A stretch of 64,000 nt of DNA from Novosphingobium sp. 9U (lineage in GTDB: Bacteria; Pseudomonadota; Alphaproteobacteria; Sphingomonadales; Sphingomonadaceae), in assembly GCF_902506425.1 (NCBI RefSeq), contig NZ_LR732469.1:2713522-2777521 (forward strand), written 5' to 3'. The position numbers were made by a program, and so were the translations under genes. Below are positions 60,206 to 64,000 of the stretch, piece by piece; the stretch's first letter is position 1, and every line of letters begins with the position of its first letter. The notes below the pieces were generated by a model. It made no database searches and was not told the DNA's origin. It saw nothing but the letters and a program-made list of their open reading frames with translations.

Positions 60206-60317
60206 CGTCGACCCGGGCTCGACCCGGGTCCGGTTTCGCCATGTTGCGATCTCCCGGGGGTACGCCTCCAAGATTAAGACATGGCGGAACCGGACCCGGG
60301 TCAAGCCCGGGTCGACG
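60206..60317. repeat. 37-bp near-perfect inverted repeat before mfd
   Basis: Arms 60206-60242 and 60281-60317 are complementary at 35 of 37 positions and enclose 38 bp. Each carries CGTCGACCCGGGCT and ACCCGGGTCCGGTT segments. It occupies most of the 215-bp sdhE-mfd gap and would form a strong stem in RNA. Confidence 0.85.
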
Positions 60318-60414
60318 CCTATCCGCCTCACAGCCGGAACACTTGCCGAACGCGTCGGCTCTCCCTAACGGACACCCGGAACCCTCCACCCTGCTGCCGA
60401 CTTCCCCAACACAC

Positions 60415-63894
<3,480 letters not shown>

Positions 63895-63906
63895 ATCTCC
63901 CTTGCC

Positions 63907-63972
63907 TTCCCCCGGGTCGGGGGAAGGATAGCGAAGCTCGGCTCCGCAGGAGACTAGCGCAGCTTGGATGGG
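63907..63972. repeat. Single copy of the GGATAGCGAAGCT repeat
   Basis: Downstream of mfd: a CCTTCCCCCGGGTCGGGGGA stem, then GGATAGCGAAGCTCG and AGACTAGCGCAGCTTGG, the same family as 41305-41452. It may be one half of a pair cut by the window edge. Confidence 0.65.
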
Positions 63973-64000
63973 GATCCCGGAGCTGTCCGGCAAGCGCCGA

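Noticed and set aside
63907..64000. A start of another gene after mfd
   Set aside because: The sequence is a repeat copy with no supported coding frame before the window ends.

Overview
The window is GC-rich throughout. Its gene content points to a chromosome of an alphaproteobacterium of the order Sphingomonadales, of a Novosphingobium/Sphingomonas type. Supporting signs are a zwf-edd-glk-eda Entner-Doudoroff cluster, a large TonB-dependent receptor, RcdA-like and SdhE genes, the recG/sdhE/mfd neighbourhood, and several intergenic inverted-repeat families. The genus is an inference.

Layout. 1-2561 (minus): virB2-virB3-virB4 of a type IV secretion system, cut by the left edge. 2837-5389: a TonB-dependent receptor behind a tandem PHO-box array. 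5695-8543: a PhoB-like regulator with a degenerate receiver domain, divergent from a plcP/agt-like phospholipase-glycosyltransferase pair, with a candidate PHO box facing each way. 8589-10682: a phosphotransferase-fold protein convergent with an IclR regulator. 10813-17541 (minus): phoR, pstS-pstC-pstA-pstB-phoU-phoB. 17734-25518: zwf, edd, glk, eda and a divergent PEP carboxylase-like gene. 25583-36771: GST, L,D-transpeptidase, tilS, cpoB, a RodZ-like gene, ptsP, two small YdcH-like genes, an RcdA-like gene, an MBL hydrolase and small membrane proteins. 36885-46239: MpaB-like oxygenase, two DMT exporters, beta-helix protein, TerC, nadA, ribA. 46263-50543: xth, a candidate sRNA, lolA, rpmG, ppk2, uppP. 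50781-57192: the three-gene bkd-type dehydrogenase, thyA, tRNA-Pro(CGG), a diguanylate cyclase. 57241-63894: recG, host-attachment protein, sdhE, mfd.

Main reading. The left 17 kb looks like one phosphate-starvation neighbourhood. It holds the PhoR/PhoB/PhoU/Pst sensing and import system. It also holds an outer-membrane receptor, a lipid-remodelling pair and a second PhoB-type regulator, and candidate PHO boxes with 11-bp periodicity lie in front of pstS, the receptor, the regulator and plcP. The receptor and the atypical regulator are the least described parts.

Other notable points: a probable sRNA downstream of lolA with promoter and terminator; an intergenic repeat read in frame inside the bkd E2 linker; an Entner-Doudoroff cluster without pgl; a RibA with a worn-down RibB-like N-terminus; and at least six families of paired inverted repeats. 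No insertion sequence, phage, CRISPR array or rRNA was seen.
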